From NCBI RefSeq assembly GCF_037975245.1, contig NC_092579.1, forward strand, positions 11,332,678 to 11,396,677: a stretch of DNA of 64,000 bases, written 5' to 3'. Made by a program: the position numbers and the translations under genes. Source of the stretch: Apostichopus japonicus. Its lineage: Eukaryota; Echinodermata; Holothuroidea; Aspidochirotida; Stichopodidae. The stretch's first letter is position 1. Each line of letters begins with the position of its first letter. The notes under the pieces were generated by a model, which saw only the letters and a list, made by a program, of their open reading frames with translations, searched no databases and was not told where the DNA came from. This document shows positions 23,178-36,699 of this stretch, in pieces.

Positions 23178-24545
23178 CACACGAAATATATTTTTCAGCT
23201 CGTTGCTAGGAATTAAAAAACTATTTGAATGGCTTTACTTTGCTTTCATATTATCGTGATATTTGTAACAAATAGAATATACATAATGTGCAAGGAAATC
23301 GTCATATGACATATTGCATGGTACATGGTTGTTACATTTCTTGTTGCATACACGTCTATCTAAGCCTTGTCTAGCTTTAAACTATGTGTAGAAATCTTTC
23401 TACTTCTATGCTAATATGAGCATTGACTGAATAGATTTGAAAATGAAGATGATAGTGCTAGAGTCCGACTGCACATGACTCTGTACAGTATTTAGTGTTA
23501 TTTAGTCAGTAACAACATAAACCATTTATCTCTAAATGCTCATATGACTATAGAACTTGATAATCGAAGCAAATCAGAGGTAAAGTTAGTGAAGTCAACT
23601 TGAAGATCGAACAGTGATAAAAAACAACATTAAAATGTTACCACCGAAAAAATAATTTGAAACAATATCTTCGATGGTAATTCTTACGTTATTCTACACC
23701 TAAATCCAATCCAAAGAAACGAGCTGGGAATTCAATTTGAAGAAAGTCATTACTTTTCATGGTGTGATGAAGCCACACGGAGTTATCACACCGACTCTCA
23801 GCGAGTTTCATCAATATTTAGAAGGGGAAATCGAATACAAATTTGAGCAATTTAGACGTGCGTCTCACGTTTTGTGTGTTGTGAATGTGTGTATTTTAGA
23901 TCCTCCTGCAAGCAGGAACTCTCAAAGGAGCCTCATTTGCTTACCAAAGCCGCAAGCTGACCAAAGTCAGTCTCTTAGATTCACATTTATCGTCCATGAT
24001 TATGAATTGTCAACAACTCTGTAACTCAGGCGTGGGTAACCTTTTTTGAATGAATGGGTCAGATATAAGGAGTGAAAAATTGACTCGGCCGCACCTAACC
24101 AACGACCTGCTGTTGATTTCAAACCTTTGATTCCGAGGACTTTCAAGCAATATGAGTGTGTACTTAATCTATATTCACAAAAACATGATGTCAATACAGA
24201 ACAGTTGATAATTAATGGGGATAATATGCCCACTTGACAGCATCATTAGTGCCGATAAATTCTAAGCAGCTAGCTCATTTTATGTGATGATGTAAAAAAA
24301 AATTCCTTTTCTTCAGACATCTCACGGGTCGCAAAAAACCCCACTGGCGGGCCTAAAAGTGGATCTAAAGGACAGCCCAGGTCGGTCTGTAACTGTATGC
24401 AGTATTGAAGTGACGGAGAAGGACTACAGACAAGTGCAAGGCATATATTAGACATGAAATGGTGACAGCAATTTTGTGATATTTCTACCAACAATTTGTC
24501 GTACTAAACAGAAGACTTAGTTAGTCCATCCTCTACCCATGTTCT
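23178..24545. repeat. Partial third copy of the left end of units A/B
   Basis: The sequence matches about 258-1625, including stretches left of 575 that unit B lacks. It is more diverged than A is from B. It stops where the 24546 module begins, before the LINE that follows in units A and B. Confidence 0.85.
23885..24028 (-). mobile_element. 5'-truncated tRNA-derived SINE, third copy
   Basis: Counterpart of 966-1118 inside the partial third duplication. It keeps the hairpin-like CCTGC-TT-GCAGG core of the 3' module. Confidence 0.65.
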
Positions 24546-26510
24546 CGCAGACCTTCGAAATTGCTTTCTATTCTAGTGAAGTTGATGACGTAATTTGAAG
24601 TCAACCACTGATCTGTACATTAACCGGTGAATACAGCCGATCCTATCAGCTATCTCTTGGGTACTCACATTTATATTGTAATTTCAGTGGCATATATACA
24701 TATTAAAGTCTATATCAATCCGCCCGAGTGTTCCCCTATTTCACCACAAATACCCACGAAATGCAGCAGGAGAACATCTTTTGTGATATCTTATTTATCA
24801 AGGTCTGACTTATATGGTGTAGAGCATGAATGGAAGTACACGTGGTGCAAAAATTGGGTCAATTGAGGCATTTCTAGACCCCTTTCAGACCTCCCAGGAG
24901 CAGCGTACGAAAATTGTTTACTACTAAGTATGAGGTTTGTTTACAAGTGACGAAAACGCCATGAATGGCCAACTTGTCAGCTATCCAGTGATGGGTAGCG
25001 TTTAGCTATAGTGAGAACTTGTATCTAAACTTCGTGCCTGGACTCAACGCAGCCCGTGCGTGGTGCAGCCATAGGCTGCACATAACGCGCCAAACAGAAA
25101 TTCCGTCCATTAAACATATTTCGCCCCGTGCCCTTTGCACGCGTCCCTGGTATATCATGTAGGCTAAAGTATGGATATTCCATTCACGTAACTCGTCATG
25201 ATCATATTAGTCAGTATATGCCGTAAATTTTAGCACGTTTATTTACGAACGCCCAAGACGACTGAATGTCCCAGTGGTTTTGACTTAAGGTGACAATATT
25301 TGAATTTCTAGTATATTTGGGGCCAATACAGCATACCTTTAAGGGGACAGGGGCTTTTCTTAAAAATAAGTATCTATAGGATATACATTGGAAACTTTAC
25401 AGCCACAGGCTCAGTTGTTCACGCCGGTGCCTTTCAATCATAATGTCCCGAGTTCGATGCACTCCAAGATTAATGTATGTCGTCCAGTTACAGAGTTGTT
25501 GACAATTGAAAATTCATAATCATGGACGTTAAATATGAATCTATGAATGATGGCTTCTTCACGATTTCCTGCTTGCAGGAGGATCAATAAAAAAATGCAA
25601 TGCCCTTCCTTAGCTACAGTGCTGGAGAGGTGCTGTCAGCTAATTTGTATTCTCGTTACCTCGTTACCACAACAACTAGTAGATTACAAGACTTGGTGTT
25701 CATACGGACCTATTGTTAATCTATGTGTAAAGAATATAATTTTGTGTTGCATATCTGTAAAGGATAGGGAGTATTAAAAGCTCTAAGGCGGACCTCTTCA
25801 GTACTGTATAGCTCAGTAAGGGCATTGTAAGAAAAATTAATTTTCCTTTATTTGTAAACTGAATTCTGTAAATACTGCAAAGTTAATGTTTGACCAGGAC
25901 CGGTTTAGTCTTATAACATATGTTTAATGGTTAAATTTAATACAATTCATTTCAAAATGACTTACTAGAGAAGGCAAAATCTCTTGTACCTTTAAATAAG
26001 CATAAACAACTCTTATTTAAGAACTATTTCTTTGCACACCGTTAGTTTAATATCAGCTTCAATATTCATTACTTGAATTTGGCTAGTGTGCCTTGATAGC
26101 GATTATTAAAAATGATGATAGGTTCATTTCGTTTTTTGATTCCGGTAAAAACAAACTTGCTTTATACATTTAGGAAAATTCAAGAATTCCATGAAATACC
26201 CCACTGCATGTGACTTGCAATAAAACCAAAAAGATCAGTACTGAAAATGTACCATCTAAGGAATCAAACAAACCAAAAATAAAATCACAAACATTAGCAT
26301 TGACTGTTTTATTGTTTGTAAAATCATGCTAACTGTATCACACTTTTAAAAGGAAAAAATTAGAAAGAAAGAGAATGAGCAGGAAATTTAGAAAAATAAA
26401 AATAAAAATGTAACAGTACCTTAATTATCACCATATGTTTGATCCCCTTCCCCGAAAAAGGGTCACGATAGTGTTCGTTTTTGTGTTTTATTTAAAGTAA
26501 CTAGACCAGA
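24546..26510. repeat. Repeat module 1, first copy
   Basis: Aligns with 34045-36240 and 45365-47500, with many small indels. It contains a SINE at 25402-25590. A piece of it (about 24700-25000) recurs inverted at 62400-62800. I see no gene in it. Confidence 0.8.
25402..25590 (+). mobile_element. tRNA-derived SINE in module 1, first copy
   Basis: Head with A-box-like GGCTCAGTTGT (25408-25418) and B-box-like GAGTTCGATGC (25450-25460). The body has GACGTTAAATATGAATCT and the CCTGCTTGCAGGAGGATC end, shared with the 3' part of the SINE at 6604. Confidence 0.75.
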
Positions 26511-26514
26511 AAAA

Positions 26515-28075
26515 AGCCAGATATCAATATAAAGTTTGATATGGCCATATAAAGCCGGATATATCTTGCTATAACTGTTAGCCAGATATCCATATCAAGT
26601 TTGATATGTCCATATAAAGCCAGATATATCTTGATATAAATGTAAGCCAGATATCCATGTCAAGTTTCAATATAAATCCAGATATATCTTGATATAATTG
26701 TAAGCCAGATATCTAATCAAGTTTGATATGGCCATGTAAAGATAGATATATCTTTATATAATTGTAAGCCATATTTCCATATACAGTTTGATATGGCCAT
26801 ATAAAGCCAGATAAATTTTGATATAATTGTAAGCCAGATATCCAGAGCAAGTTTGATATAGCCATGAAGAGACAGATATATCTTGATAAAAATGTAATCC
26901 AAATAAGCATACAAAGTTTATATGGCCATATAAAGCCTGATATATCTTGATGTACGGTACTTTAGCCAGATATCAATATACAGTTTGAAATGGCAATATG
27001 AAGCCAAATTAACTTCATAAAAATGTACTCCAAAAATGCACATACAGTATATCTTGATATAATTGTAAGCCAGATATCCAAACAAGTTTGATATGGACAT
27101 ATAAAACCAGATATATCTTCATATAAATGTAAGCCAGGTATCCACATCAAGTTTGATATGTCCATATAAAGCCAGATATATCTTGATTTAAATGTAAGCC
27201 AGATATCCATGTCAAGTTTCAATATAAATCCAGATATATCTTGATATAATTGTAAGCCAGATATCTAATCAAGTTTGATATGGCCATGTAAAGATAGATA
27301 TATCTTTATATAATTGTAAGCCATATTTCCATATACAGTTTGATATGGCCATATAAAGCCAGATAAATTTTGATATAATTGTAAGCCAGATATCCAGATC
27401 AACTTAGAAATGGCCATATAAATCCAGATATATCTTGATATAATTGTAAGTCAGATATCCAATCAAGTTTGATATGGCCATGAAAAGACAGATATAACTT
27501 GATCAAAATGTAATAAAATAATCATTTAAAGTGTATATATGGCCATATAAAACCTGATAAATATTGATGTACTGAAATTAAGCCACATATCACTATACAG
27601 TTTGATATGGCCATATAAAGCCATATATAACTTGATAAAAATGTACTCAAAATATGCATATAAAGTTTGACATGGATAAATATTAGCCATATATAATTTG
27701 ATATAATTGTAAGCCAGATATCCATATCAAGTTTGAAATGGCCAAATAAATCCAGATATATCTTGATATAATTATAAGCCAGATATCCAATCAAGTTTGA
27801 TATGGCCATGTAAAGACAGATACAACTTAATAAAATTGTAATCCAGATAACCATATTAAGATTGATACGACGATATAAGCCAGATATAATTTAATAAAAT
27901 TGTAATCCAGATATCCATATAAAGTTTGATATGGCCGAATAAAGACATTTAAACTTGGTAACTATGTTTTACAGATATATTTAGAAATTTTGATATGGCC
28001 ATATAACTCCTGATATAGCTTGATGAAATTGTATTCCAGATATGGCAGATATCCATATAAAGTTTGATGAATACA
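26515..28075. repeat. 65-bp AT-rich satellite array
   Basis: About two dozen tandem units with a basic period of 65 bp, built around GCCAGATATCCATATCAAG, TTTGATATGGCCATATAAA and GCCAGATATATCTTGATATA. Units vary in length (about 58-66 bp) and sequence. Minus-strand frames across it encode repetitive YIKIYL-type peptides in shifting frames, as expected of a period not divisible by three, and are not genes. The array is absent from the third module copy. Confidence 0.9.
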
Positions 28076-28079
28076 GATA

Positions 28080-30150
28080 TATGTAAGATTGACTGGAAAC
28101 TCTTTCAAATAATATCAGTAAGATGCATTCATTGTCTTCTTGACCAATGTATTTTTTTTTTGGTTATTTTTTGGTTGTTTTTTTTTTGGTTATAAACTTT
28201 GTAGTATGCTTCCGTAAAACTTGTTGAATTTTCACTTGAAATATATATGTTTAGTTACAAAAGAATGCACCAGAAAGAGTTACGGTTATGTGCTGATTGA
28301 TTGATATGTATAAAGTTACCAATTTTGACATGCAAGTTGAAAGTACAATGAAGTCAAATTTGTAATTCATTTGTAAGCTATAAGGAGTATAAAGTAGGCT
28401 TTCAGTTATCATTCGTAACTTTTTCTTTTCACCATACTAGATTTAAGTGAAGCTTTATTAGTTCACAAATGATTAATTAACCTTGTCACTTTTGCGACTC
28501 ATGCATATCATGTTTTTGTTTTAGCAAACATCAATTCCTATTTTGTAAAATTTGAAATCCGAACAACGAAATAAATTTGATAAACAAAAACAAACAGAAT
28601 CATTGCAGTATTTCTTCAAAAACAAATATACAGTGGTATATCATGAATCACATTTAATTGTAATCCAATTAACACTCACAATCTCAAGAAGATCGTGAAA
28701 TAGTTAAATTAGACTTAGTTCTGGAGTAATTCCAATGGTATTACTTAGTCCAAAATGTTGAAATCCTATCCAAGTGTGCAAAATCTAACAAATTGCTTAT
28801 ACAAGAAAAGAGCGGCTAAAAAAACTTGAGTTTGCAAATTTTCTTTTAATCCATGAGATTTGTGATATATTAGTGTTTACATATTGTAAATAAATGCAGA
28901 ATAAGCAAGTTTCTTGTGTATTTCCAGGTAGCCGTTCACTTTCCATAAATAATGTTCTTTCCTCCTACTGTAGAAACGTTAACAGAAACTTTTTAAAATG
29001 AGATATGAAGCACCTTTTTAAGTTTGAACTGTTAAATGTTTCAAAAGTCTAGTCCATAGCAAAACCCTCATAACAAACTAACTTGCATTTTGTTTAGCCA
29101 ATTAAGGCCCATTTCAAGTAGTGAATGAAAAGTCGAAACTTGAAAATGTATTATAACTGCTATGGAAAATGGCTTGCTGAAAAAATGTCGATGATCTAAT
29201 TAAATCATTAATAATTTAATCATTAATTGCAATCCTGTGTTAAGAAATACTCATATGTTTGGAAAAACTTCCGACCAAACTCGAAAAGCTGCTTTAAAAA
29301 TCATGGAAATCATAACTTTTAAGCTTACTAAAAATCGTGTAATTGCTCAATTGAACTCAGAAGGCTACTTTTAATAGGCCTCTATAGGGTCACAAAGTAT
29401 TGCTAGTTCAGTTCAAAGGTCATCACAGTATTGCACTGAAATATACTAAAAAGTCAGATAATGGGTCACTAATCCTCAGATTTCAGCAAACAAAATGTAT
29501 TTCGAAACCACAATACAATCTTAGCCTGACTGAGACATGTCATCAAGTTATGCACTTCAACACAACTATTAATGCATGCGAACAATTCAGAACTTCAGAA
29601 CCTCAGACCCTTGTAGAAAAGAACGTTTAGAAATGTTAACATGCCAAAGTGGGGTGGGTGGAGGGGGGGGGGGAGATACTAATGACCTATCAGCAGAATG
29701 CAGTTTCACATAAGATATCCAGCTTCTGAAGGTTTCTACTCGCTTCTGTGTATTTGGACTATTTATGTCGAAATGTCGACGTGGCATTTCGATATTATAA
29801 TCTCGGAATTCTTTTTTATCCGGAACATTTTTATTTCGGTTTTTAAAGAAAAAATGTGGCTTATATTATGAATTAATAAAACCTCGTATAGAAATAAATC
29901 CATAACAACAGTTCTTTGTGCAACGTAATTTGGCCTTTTCATTGAATTTCGATATTGGAAAGCGAAAATTTGCCGGTACGGTTGTCCGATATGAAACGAA
30001 CAACGGATAATTTGGTGACTTATAGCACTGTTTGTTAATACTATTGCAGCTGAATGATTTTGTACTGCCGATGGAATGCATCTATATAGTTACAAATGTA
30101 AAAGAGAGACCTAGCACCACCTATATATTTCACAGTGGGGTACTGGTAAA
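28080..30150. repeat. Repeat module 2, first copy
   Basis: Aligns with 47600-49620. AT-rich. A weak plus-strand frame near 29280-29630 is shared with 48742-49134, but it is broken by stops in this copy and has no recognisable motif. Confidence 0.75.
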
Positions 30151-30231
30151 AACGAGCTGCCCTATGTCTGTAAATGAATATCGACCAATTGATATTTCGA
30201 GTATTGGGAAAACACGATTAATGGTTCATAT

Positions 30232-30930
30232 GTAGAACGCACTCGCCACACAACGTAAATATCAGTCTGCATCGATGATAAGTTAACATTTACTAACCAT
30301 ATTTCAAGAATCTTATCTAGAGTATATTATATTGTTACAGCATTAACATATATTGCTACCCACTTTTCCATTGAAACACGTAAGAAGGTGTTTAATACTT
30401 TCATATTACCGCATATTACTTATGCAGTTCCAGTGTGGTACCACTTCATACATGCTAGAGACAAGAATAGGATTAAGAGTTTCCTAAAATATTGCGGAAA
30501 TATATTATGCTTAGACTGTGATATTCTTGTAAGTAAGGTTTATGTTGCAGCCCAAAATGATTTTGTTAGACTTGCAAAAAATATACTTCCCTGCGAAGAT
30601 CATCCTCTACATTGTAAACTGACCTCTCTGTGCATTAATACAAAATACAATTTAAGAAATCCTCCACTCACTCCAATTTTAGAATCACACTTCTTAGAAA
30701 TTCCTTCATGAACAGAGCTGCACTTTTTACCCAAAATGGAGTTTGGAACCCTTGTTATAATGATCTGTAGTATTTTAATATTCAATATTGATAGCTTTAG
30801 TACACTTTAATGCTTTCAAATTTGAAATCTAACTAATCACTGTATCTATATGTTTCCTTTATGTACTTCTTATCCTATTTGTAAATTTATATTTAAACTG
30901 GAATAAAAAATAAATTAAAAAAACTCATCT
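30232..30930 (+). mobile_element. LINE 3' fragment (ORF2 C-terminal part)
   Basis: The plus strand encodes the post-catalytic part of a non-LTR reverse transcriptase ORF2: a frame with TFTNHISRI, then 30388-30711 with ILPHITYAVPVWYH. This resembles the thumb/C-terminal region (compare KLTWCEHISNI and LVFPHFSYYSIIW in the LINE at 52063). It is 5'-truncated, with an A-rich end near 30900-30920. A shorter copy lies at 38695-39060. Confidence 0.65.
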
Positions 30931-31292
30931 GTTCCTCTGCTCCTACGTCTATGGGGCGCCATGAATAACAGATAGAGGTAGGAAATTGATAACTTTCACG
31001 TCGATTTAGTTTGTAGTGGGGCATTGATGTGGAGTATGTATGCTTCATAAGAAGGCAGTGGTCCCCAAACATGACTTAAAAAGCAAAATGGTGTACACAG
31101 TTCATTATATATGCATACTATTCAATTTGAATTCCAAATTGTAAGCCGCCACTCTCCAATGCAGGTGCAATTGAACATGGGGAAGCTAGGGTGGGGGAGG
31201 GGGGTGAACCGGTCACAAACCGTCATGGGCTATGTGACATTGATGTTAGGGGAATGCCATATTTACCATGGTATATACCGCGACGACGGTAT

Positions 31293-31298
31293 TTTATT
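31293..31298 (-). terminator. Poly(A) signal AATAAA of gene C
   Basis: Conserved counterpart of 6000-6005, about 290 bp downstream of the gene C stop. Confidence 0.45.
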
Positions 31299-31585
31299 TT
31301 GACCAGCTCATTTTGAGCAATATATATCTACTTAAATGTGTTCCGGGGGGGGGGGGGGGGGATATTGCGATGACTATACGGAAGTGTACATACGATATTG
31401 GCCTGTTACATTCGCATGTATATCTGTACATACGGAAATACAGGAGCAATTACACTACTCTTCCGTTATAATAATATTTCTTTAGTTACTTCGTCGTATA
31501 ACATTGTGACGTGATGGTGAATCATAGTAGACTCACTCTATTCGGTTCAATGTTAGGCAGGGTAAACTCGCGATGAATCCATATT

Positions 31586-32971
31586 TCAAAGACGCCCTTC
31601 AAATTTTCCCTCGGTCTGCTTTCCCTTCGCTACTTCTTCGTAGGATGGAGGTAAATCAGAGGCCATAGAGGTACTAGCATTTGAAGGCTGGGATGTCTGG
31701 CTGTGAGAAAGAAAAACAAGTAAAACAAAAAGTCAACTTAAAATGCCCGAAAAAAGGGAAGGCGAGAGAATGATGGGTCGCACGCACAGGGGAGTACTGT
31801 AAAAGCGCTGTCAACTATTCTTGACCGGGATGTAGCGTGGCCCCCGAATCGTCAGTGTACGGTACACCGATTGCATGCATTATTATGTAATATTACATTT
31901 TCATGGTTGAGGGCGGATATAGGGACTATCCCGTGCCCCTCTGACTTTGGCAATCACCCTGACCCTGACGTATACTCGATCATCACCAGTATATCTGTAT
32001 ATAGGCCTAATGAGCTACGGGTTTTTATTTTGAAGGTAATGGGCGGTGGGGAGGGATGGGGGCTTATCCATACACATATTGTATTGAATCATGATACTCT
32101 AATCACTACAGCTTCCTTATATTGCAGAGGGTCGAATAATGGCCACTGCATGATGCTTACTTTCCAACAACCGTTCCTGCCAGGAGCGTACGTAGCCATA
32201 CTGGGGCACAGGGGAATTACCCCCCCCCCCCTCCTCCTCGTCCACTCCCTCTACCCGTGCCGACCACTATGCCTTCCCGTGTTTGTTCCACCACCATTAA
32301 GTTACAAATTACATGACAATAGCATTTTGCCCTTTCTTAAATTGTTGCTGCCCCTGCTTAGAGTATTGGTCCTCCCCCACCCCCGTCATACTATACGGCC
32401 TAGTCAAGACTTTGTCGCTGTAATTAACTTACCATGCTGTCACTTGAGAGTATTGCATCCCTGGATTTATTGTAGCATTAAATCCGTAATTTGTTGCAAA
32501 GTGCAATGATTGATCGTGGAATCCAAGAGGAACATTTGATGTCTGAGGTGGATGAGCTGAATGAGAAGGCGAATGAGGGTTTATGTTGACGTTGATTCCT
32601 TCATTACGAGCTTGATTCCGAAGAGCATTTTGGTTTTGACGTATACAACGAAAAACCGACACAAAAACAATACACATGAAAACAGGTAACGCAAGTGGTA
32701 CAATTGCTAAAAATGGTGATACATCAAGGGCCAAGGAGACAGCCATATATACTGTAGCTCCACACCAAACCAGAAAAAATAATACAAATGGTATTAATCC
32801 GCATATGTTCGTGTTCGTATTCGTGTCCATGTTCGTGTTAAGTCTACTAGATCCATTGTAGGTTTCACCAGAGCCGGCAATCACACTACTACTGTGAACG
32901 TTGTTTTGGTGATGGCTCGTATCAAATGTCGAACCAACAAACCCACCACTGTCAAAGCCTCCTGCGGCCAT
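31586..32971 (-). CDS. Gene C: two-pass membrane protein with C-terminal PPxY tail
   Basis: Exon 1 is 32971-32433 and exon 2 is 31700-31586, joined in phase 2 over a compact 0.73-kb intron without the insertions seen in A and B. The product is 217 residues, starting [10 protein letters not shown]. It has a (Thr-Asn)n tract, two hydrophobic segments (about 56-80 and 86-108, including FFLVWCG and [13 protein letters not shown]) and a tail with [11 protein letters not shown]. The membrane core is a mosaic of A-like and B-like stretches. Immediately upstream, within about 25 bp of the ATG, lies a 124-bp (AT)n tract, and the TATA/GATCGATC block of A and B is missing. The coding frame is intact, but expression may be altered. 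Confidence 0.78.
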
Positions 32972-32992
32972 ATTTGTTTTGTTTTCTGTTAT

Positions 32993-33119
<127 letters not shown>

Positions 33120-33529
33120 TAAATACTTTGCAAGCTGATGCCGTGAACGCGAAAAGATGTCAGGCTAAATATTGACGTGTACACGCACACGGGCAAGCAG
33201 GAAATGAAATCACCGTCACTGCACTCAAGGGTGATAATGTTTATCCAATGGCTGCAATGCTTGTTCTATACTATAGTCGACTTCCTCGCGGTGATATGTC
33301 GTGGTATGAAACTAATTCAAGTACAGGTAGCTCATGTTTAACAATGTGTATTGAGTCACTGGTAATTGAAATATACCACACTATTTACGATATTAAAGGA
33401 CCACAGCATTTGAATGAATCACATTAGACATGGTCAGTTAAGTTAGTATAACTCCAGCAGTTTGCTTCGTATGCAGCTAATTGCACTGTTTTTGTCCTTA
33501 TACTAAATCTGGTATATGTCTATGCAACT

Positions 33530-34044
33530 TAAAGGGTTTTGATGTATTCAATCTCAATGGTCTAAAGTATCATCTTGTGTATCCAATTTGAAGTAAATAA
33601 TCACAAGTTCATGAAGATGTTCATACATAATTGCCGAAACTTTGCTTCATTAACTCCTAGAGATCGAGGGATAGAATATTGAAACCAAAATATCACATTT
33701 CTGTTTATAGAGCAGTCCAAAACATTATTATCAAACCCATGCGAAGGCAGATGTATTGACCGTATCAGGGTAGCAACGTTAGGCCTATCATTTCCAGACT
33801 TGCAATAACGCTTGTCTTACCTCGGCAGGTTTACGACTTTGCTGGTTTGCTGATTCTTAGTTTTCTCTCGGAACTAACTCTGGTCTAATTAGGTTAGCCT
33901 AAACCTCAACTTCTCAACAGACGTAAGCAGATCTCACATATATTAGGAGTGTAGGTTGCTAGGATGAGCATTTTATACATGATGCTCGCGGTGCATGATA
34001 AGCTAGGCAGAAAACCAATAAGCCCACCCATGAAGTAACTAATT
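33530..34044. repeat. Repeat module 3, first copy
   Basis: Aligns with 44535-45364 (shared GTATTCAATCTCAATGGTCTAAAG-type block and following sequence). It links the upstream region of gene C to module 1. No coding feature. Confidence 0.7.
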
Positions 34045-36240
34045 GTGACCTTCGAAATTTGTTTTCCATTCTAGTGAAGTTTATGACGTATTGTAAATTC
34101 AACCACTGATCTGTATACTAACCGGTGAATACAGCCGATCCTTTCAGCTATCTATTGCGTACTCACTCTTACATTATAATTTCAGTGCATCGCCGACGGT
34201 GACATATACACATATTAAAGTCTATATCAATCCTCCGGAGTGTTCCCCTATTTCACCTAAAGTGCCAAAAGAGCAGCAGGAGAACATCTTTTGTGATATC
34301 TTATTAATCAAGGTCTGACTTATATGGTGTAGAACATGAATGGAAGTACACGTGGTGCAAAAATTGGGTCAATTGAGGCATTTAGACCCCTTTCAGACCT
34401 CCCAGGAGCAGCGTACGAAAATTGTTTACTACTGAGTATGAGGTTTGTTTACAAGTGGCAAAAACGCCATGAATGGCCAACTTGTCAGCTATCTAGTCAT
34501 GGAAAGCGTTAAGCTATAGTGAGAACTTGTATCGAAACTTCGTACCTGGACTCAATCAGCCCGTGCGTGGTGCAGCCATAGGCTGCACAGAACGCGCCAA
34601 ACAAAGATTCCGTCCATTAAACATATTTTTTGCCCCGTGCCCTTTGCACGTGCAGGCGTCCCTGGTATATCATGTAGGCTATAGTATAGATATTCCAATC
34701 ACCTAACTCGTCATGATCATATTAGTCTGTATATGCCGCAAATTTTAGCACGCTATAATTGCTAGAAGTTTTCAAAAATTACTTTCCTGGAGGTCTTTAC
34801 TCTCCTAATTGTTCTCAGACACTTTATTACGAACACACAAGATGACTGATGTCCCAGTGATTTTGACTTAAGGTGACAATATTTGAATATCTAGTATATT
34901 TGGGACAAATACAGCATACCTTCAAGGGGACTGGGGCTTTTCTTAAAAATAAGTATCTATAGGATATACATTGGAAACTCTACGGCTACAGGCTCAGTTG
35001 TTCACGCCGGTGCCTTTCAGTCATAAAGTCCCGAGTTCGATTCACTCCAAGATTAATGTATGTCGTCCAGTTATACAGAGTTGTTGACAATTGACAATTC
35101 ATAATCATGGACGTTAAATATGAATCTATGAATGATGGCTTCTTCGCGAGTTCCTGCTTGCAGGAGGATCAAAAATAAATACATACATACACACACACAC
35201 ATGCAGACCTGCACGTGTGACACATAGGCTACTGCATGACTTTTGATATAGAAATATCGAGTTAGAAAGTTGCAATTTCGTAATGAGAAGTCACAATTTC
35301 GACTGTAGCAGTCAATTTAAGTTTTCTTGCAATGCCCTTACTTAGCTACAGTGCTGGAGAGGTGCTGTCAGCTACTTTGTATTCTCGTTACCTCGTTACC
35401 ACAACCACTAGTAGATTACAAGACTTGGTGTTCATACGGACCTATTGTTAATCCATGTGTAAAGAATATAATTTTGTGTTGCATATCTGTAAAGGATAGC
35501 GTGACTAAAAAGCTTTAAGGCGGACCTCTCCAGTACTGTAGCTCAGTAAGGGCATTGCAAGAAAAATTAATTTTCCTAAATTTGTAAAATTAATTCTGTA
35601 AAATATTGCAAAGTTAATGTTTGACCAGAGCCGGTTTAGACTTATAACATATGTTTAATGGTTAAATTAAATACAATTCATCTCAAAATGACTTACTAGA
35701 GAAGGCCAAATCTATTGCACCTGTATCTAAAATAAGCATAACAACAACTCGTGTTTAAGAACTATCTGTTTGTACACCGTTATTTTGATATCAACATCCT
35801 TATTCATTACTTGAATTTGGCTAGTGTGCCCTGCTGACAATTATAAAAAACGATGATAGGTTCATTTGGTTTTTGTCTCCGGTGAAAACAATTTTGCTTT
35901 ACACATTTAGGAAAATTCAAGAACTTCATGAAAACCCCCACTGTGACTTGCAATAACAATGCAAGGTCGATACTGAAAATGTACCATCTAAGGAATCAAA
36001 TAAACCAAAAAATTAATCACAAAATTTAGCCTTGACTGTTTATATTTTTTATTAAATCGTGCTAAATTTATCACACTTTAAAAAGAAGAAAAAATCAGCA
36101 AGAAAGAAAAAAGGAAGGAAATGTAGAAAATCAAAAGAGAAATGAAACATTAATTTATTGATCACCATATGTCTGGTCCCCTTCCCCCAAAACGGTCACA
36201 ATAGTTTTCGTTTTTGTGTTTCAATTAAGGAAAATCGGCT
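34045..36240. repeat. Repeat module 1, second copy
   Basis: Second copy of 24546-26510, with a SINE at 34985-35202. It ends against the 3' tail of a minus-strand LINE fragment at 36248, where the other copies continue differently. Confidence 0.8.
34985..35202 (+). mobile_element. tRNA-derived SINE in module 1, second copy
   Basis: Counterpart of 25402-25590, with a better B box (GAGTTCGATTC) and an ACAT/CA-repeat tail running to about 35202. Both copies derive from the module duplication. Confidence 0.75.
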
Positions 36241-36247
36241 CTGGCCA

Positions 36248-36690
36248 TACTTTGTGCATAATAATAATAATAATAACAATAATAAATGGTACTTAGAAGG
36301 ACAAAAGGACACACACGAAAGAAATCTATGAATCGGGAAAGCTTGATGAAAGAGATGTGTCTTAAAATTGCTTTTAAAATGAGAACACGTAAGAATATTA
36401 CAAAGGCTATTTGGACGTGAATTTCAAATATCCGGGGCAGCAAATTTAAAAGAACGTTCACCGGCAGACTTAAGGTTAGCCCGGGGAATTTTAAGCAGTT
36501 TTTTTGGAAGAGGAACGGAGAACGCGTGGTGGTTGGTAAGTACTAAAACAGACGACAGATATGGTGGAAGAGTACCCTCAAAATAACGGTAAACCAAAAC
36601 AGCCAGTTTATAGTGGATACGGAATTTGATAGGCAGCCAGTGAAGCTCAAAGAAGATGTGTGTAATCTACTCATGCAGGATACAACATTT
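36248..36690 (-). mobile_element. LINE 3' fragment (ORF2 C-terminal part), minus strand
   Basis: Read on the minus strand, the frames give LHWLPIKFRI, LPPYLSSVL, an ERSFKFAAP segment and FKTHLF. This is the typical C-terminal signature of L2/CR1-type ORF2. The 3' end carries an (ATT)n tail at 36258-36286. It is a 5'-truncated, frame-broken copy. Confidence 0.75.
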
Positions 36691-36699
36691 TGAAGGCAA

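Noticed and set aside
26713-27854. Several minus-strand frames with repetitive YIKIYL-type peptides
   Set aside because: They follow from the 65-bp satellite, which lacks stops in some frames. The frames change with each unit.
26515-28075. CRISPR-like array
   Set aside because: The repeats are contiguous and imperfect, without unique spacers, and the genome is eukaryotic. It is a satellite.
29400-29630. Shared plus-strand frame in module 2 (also 48742-49134) as a gene
   Set aside because: It is interrupted by stops in one of the two copies and has no recognisable motif or splice support.
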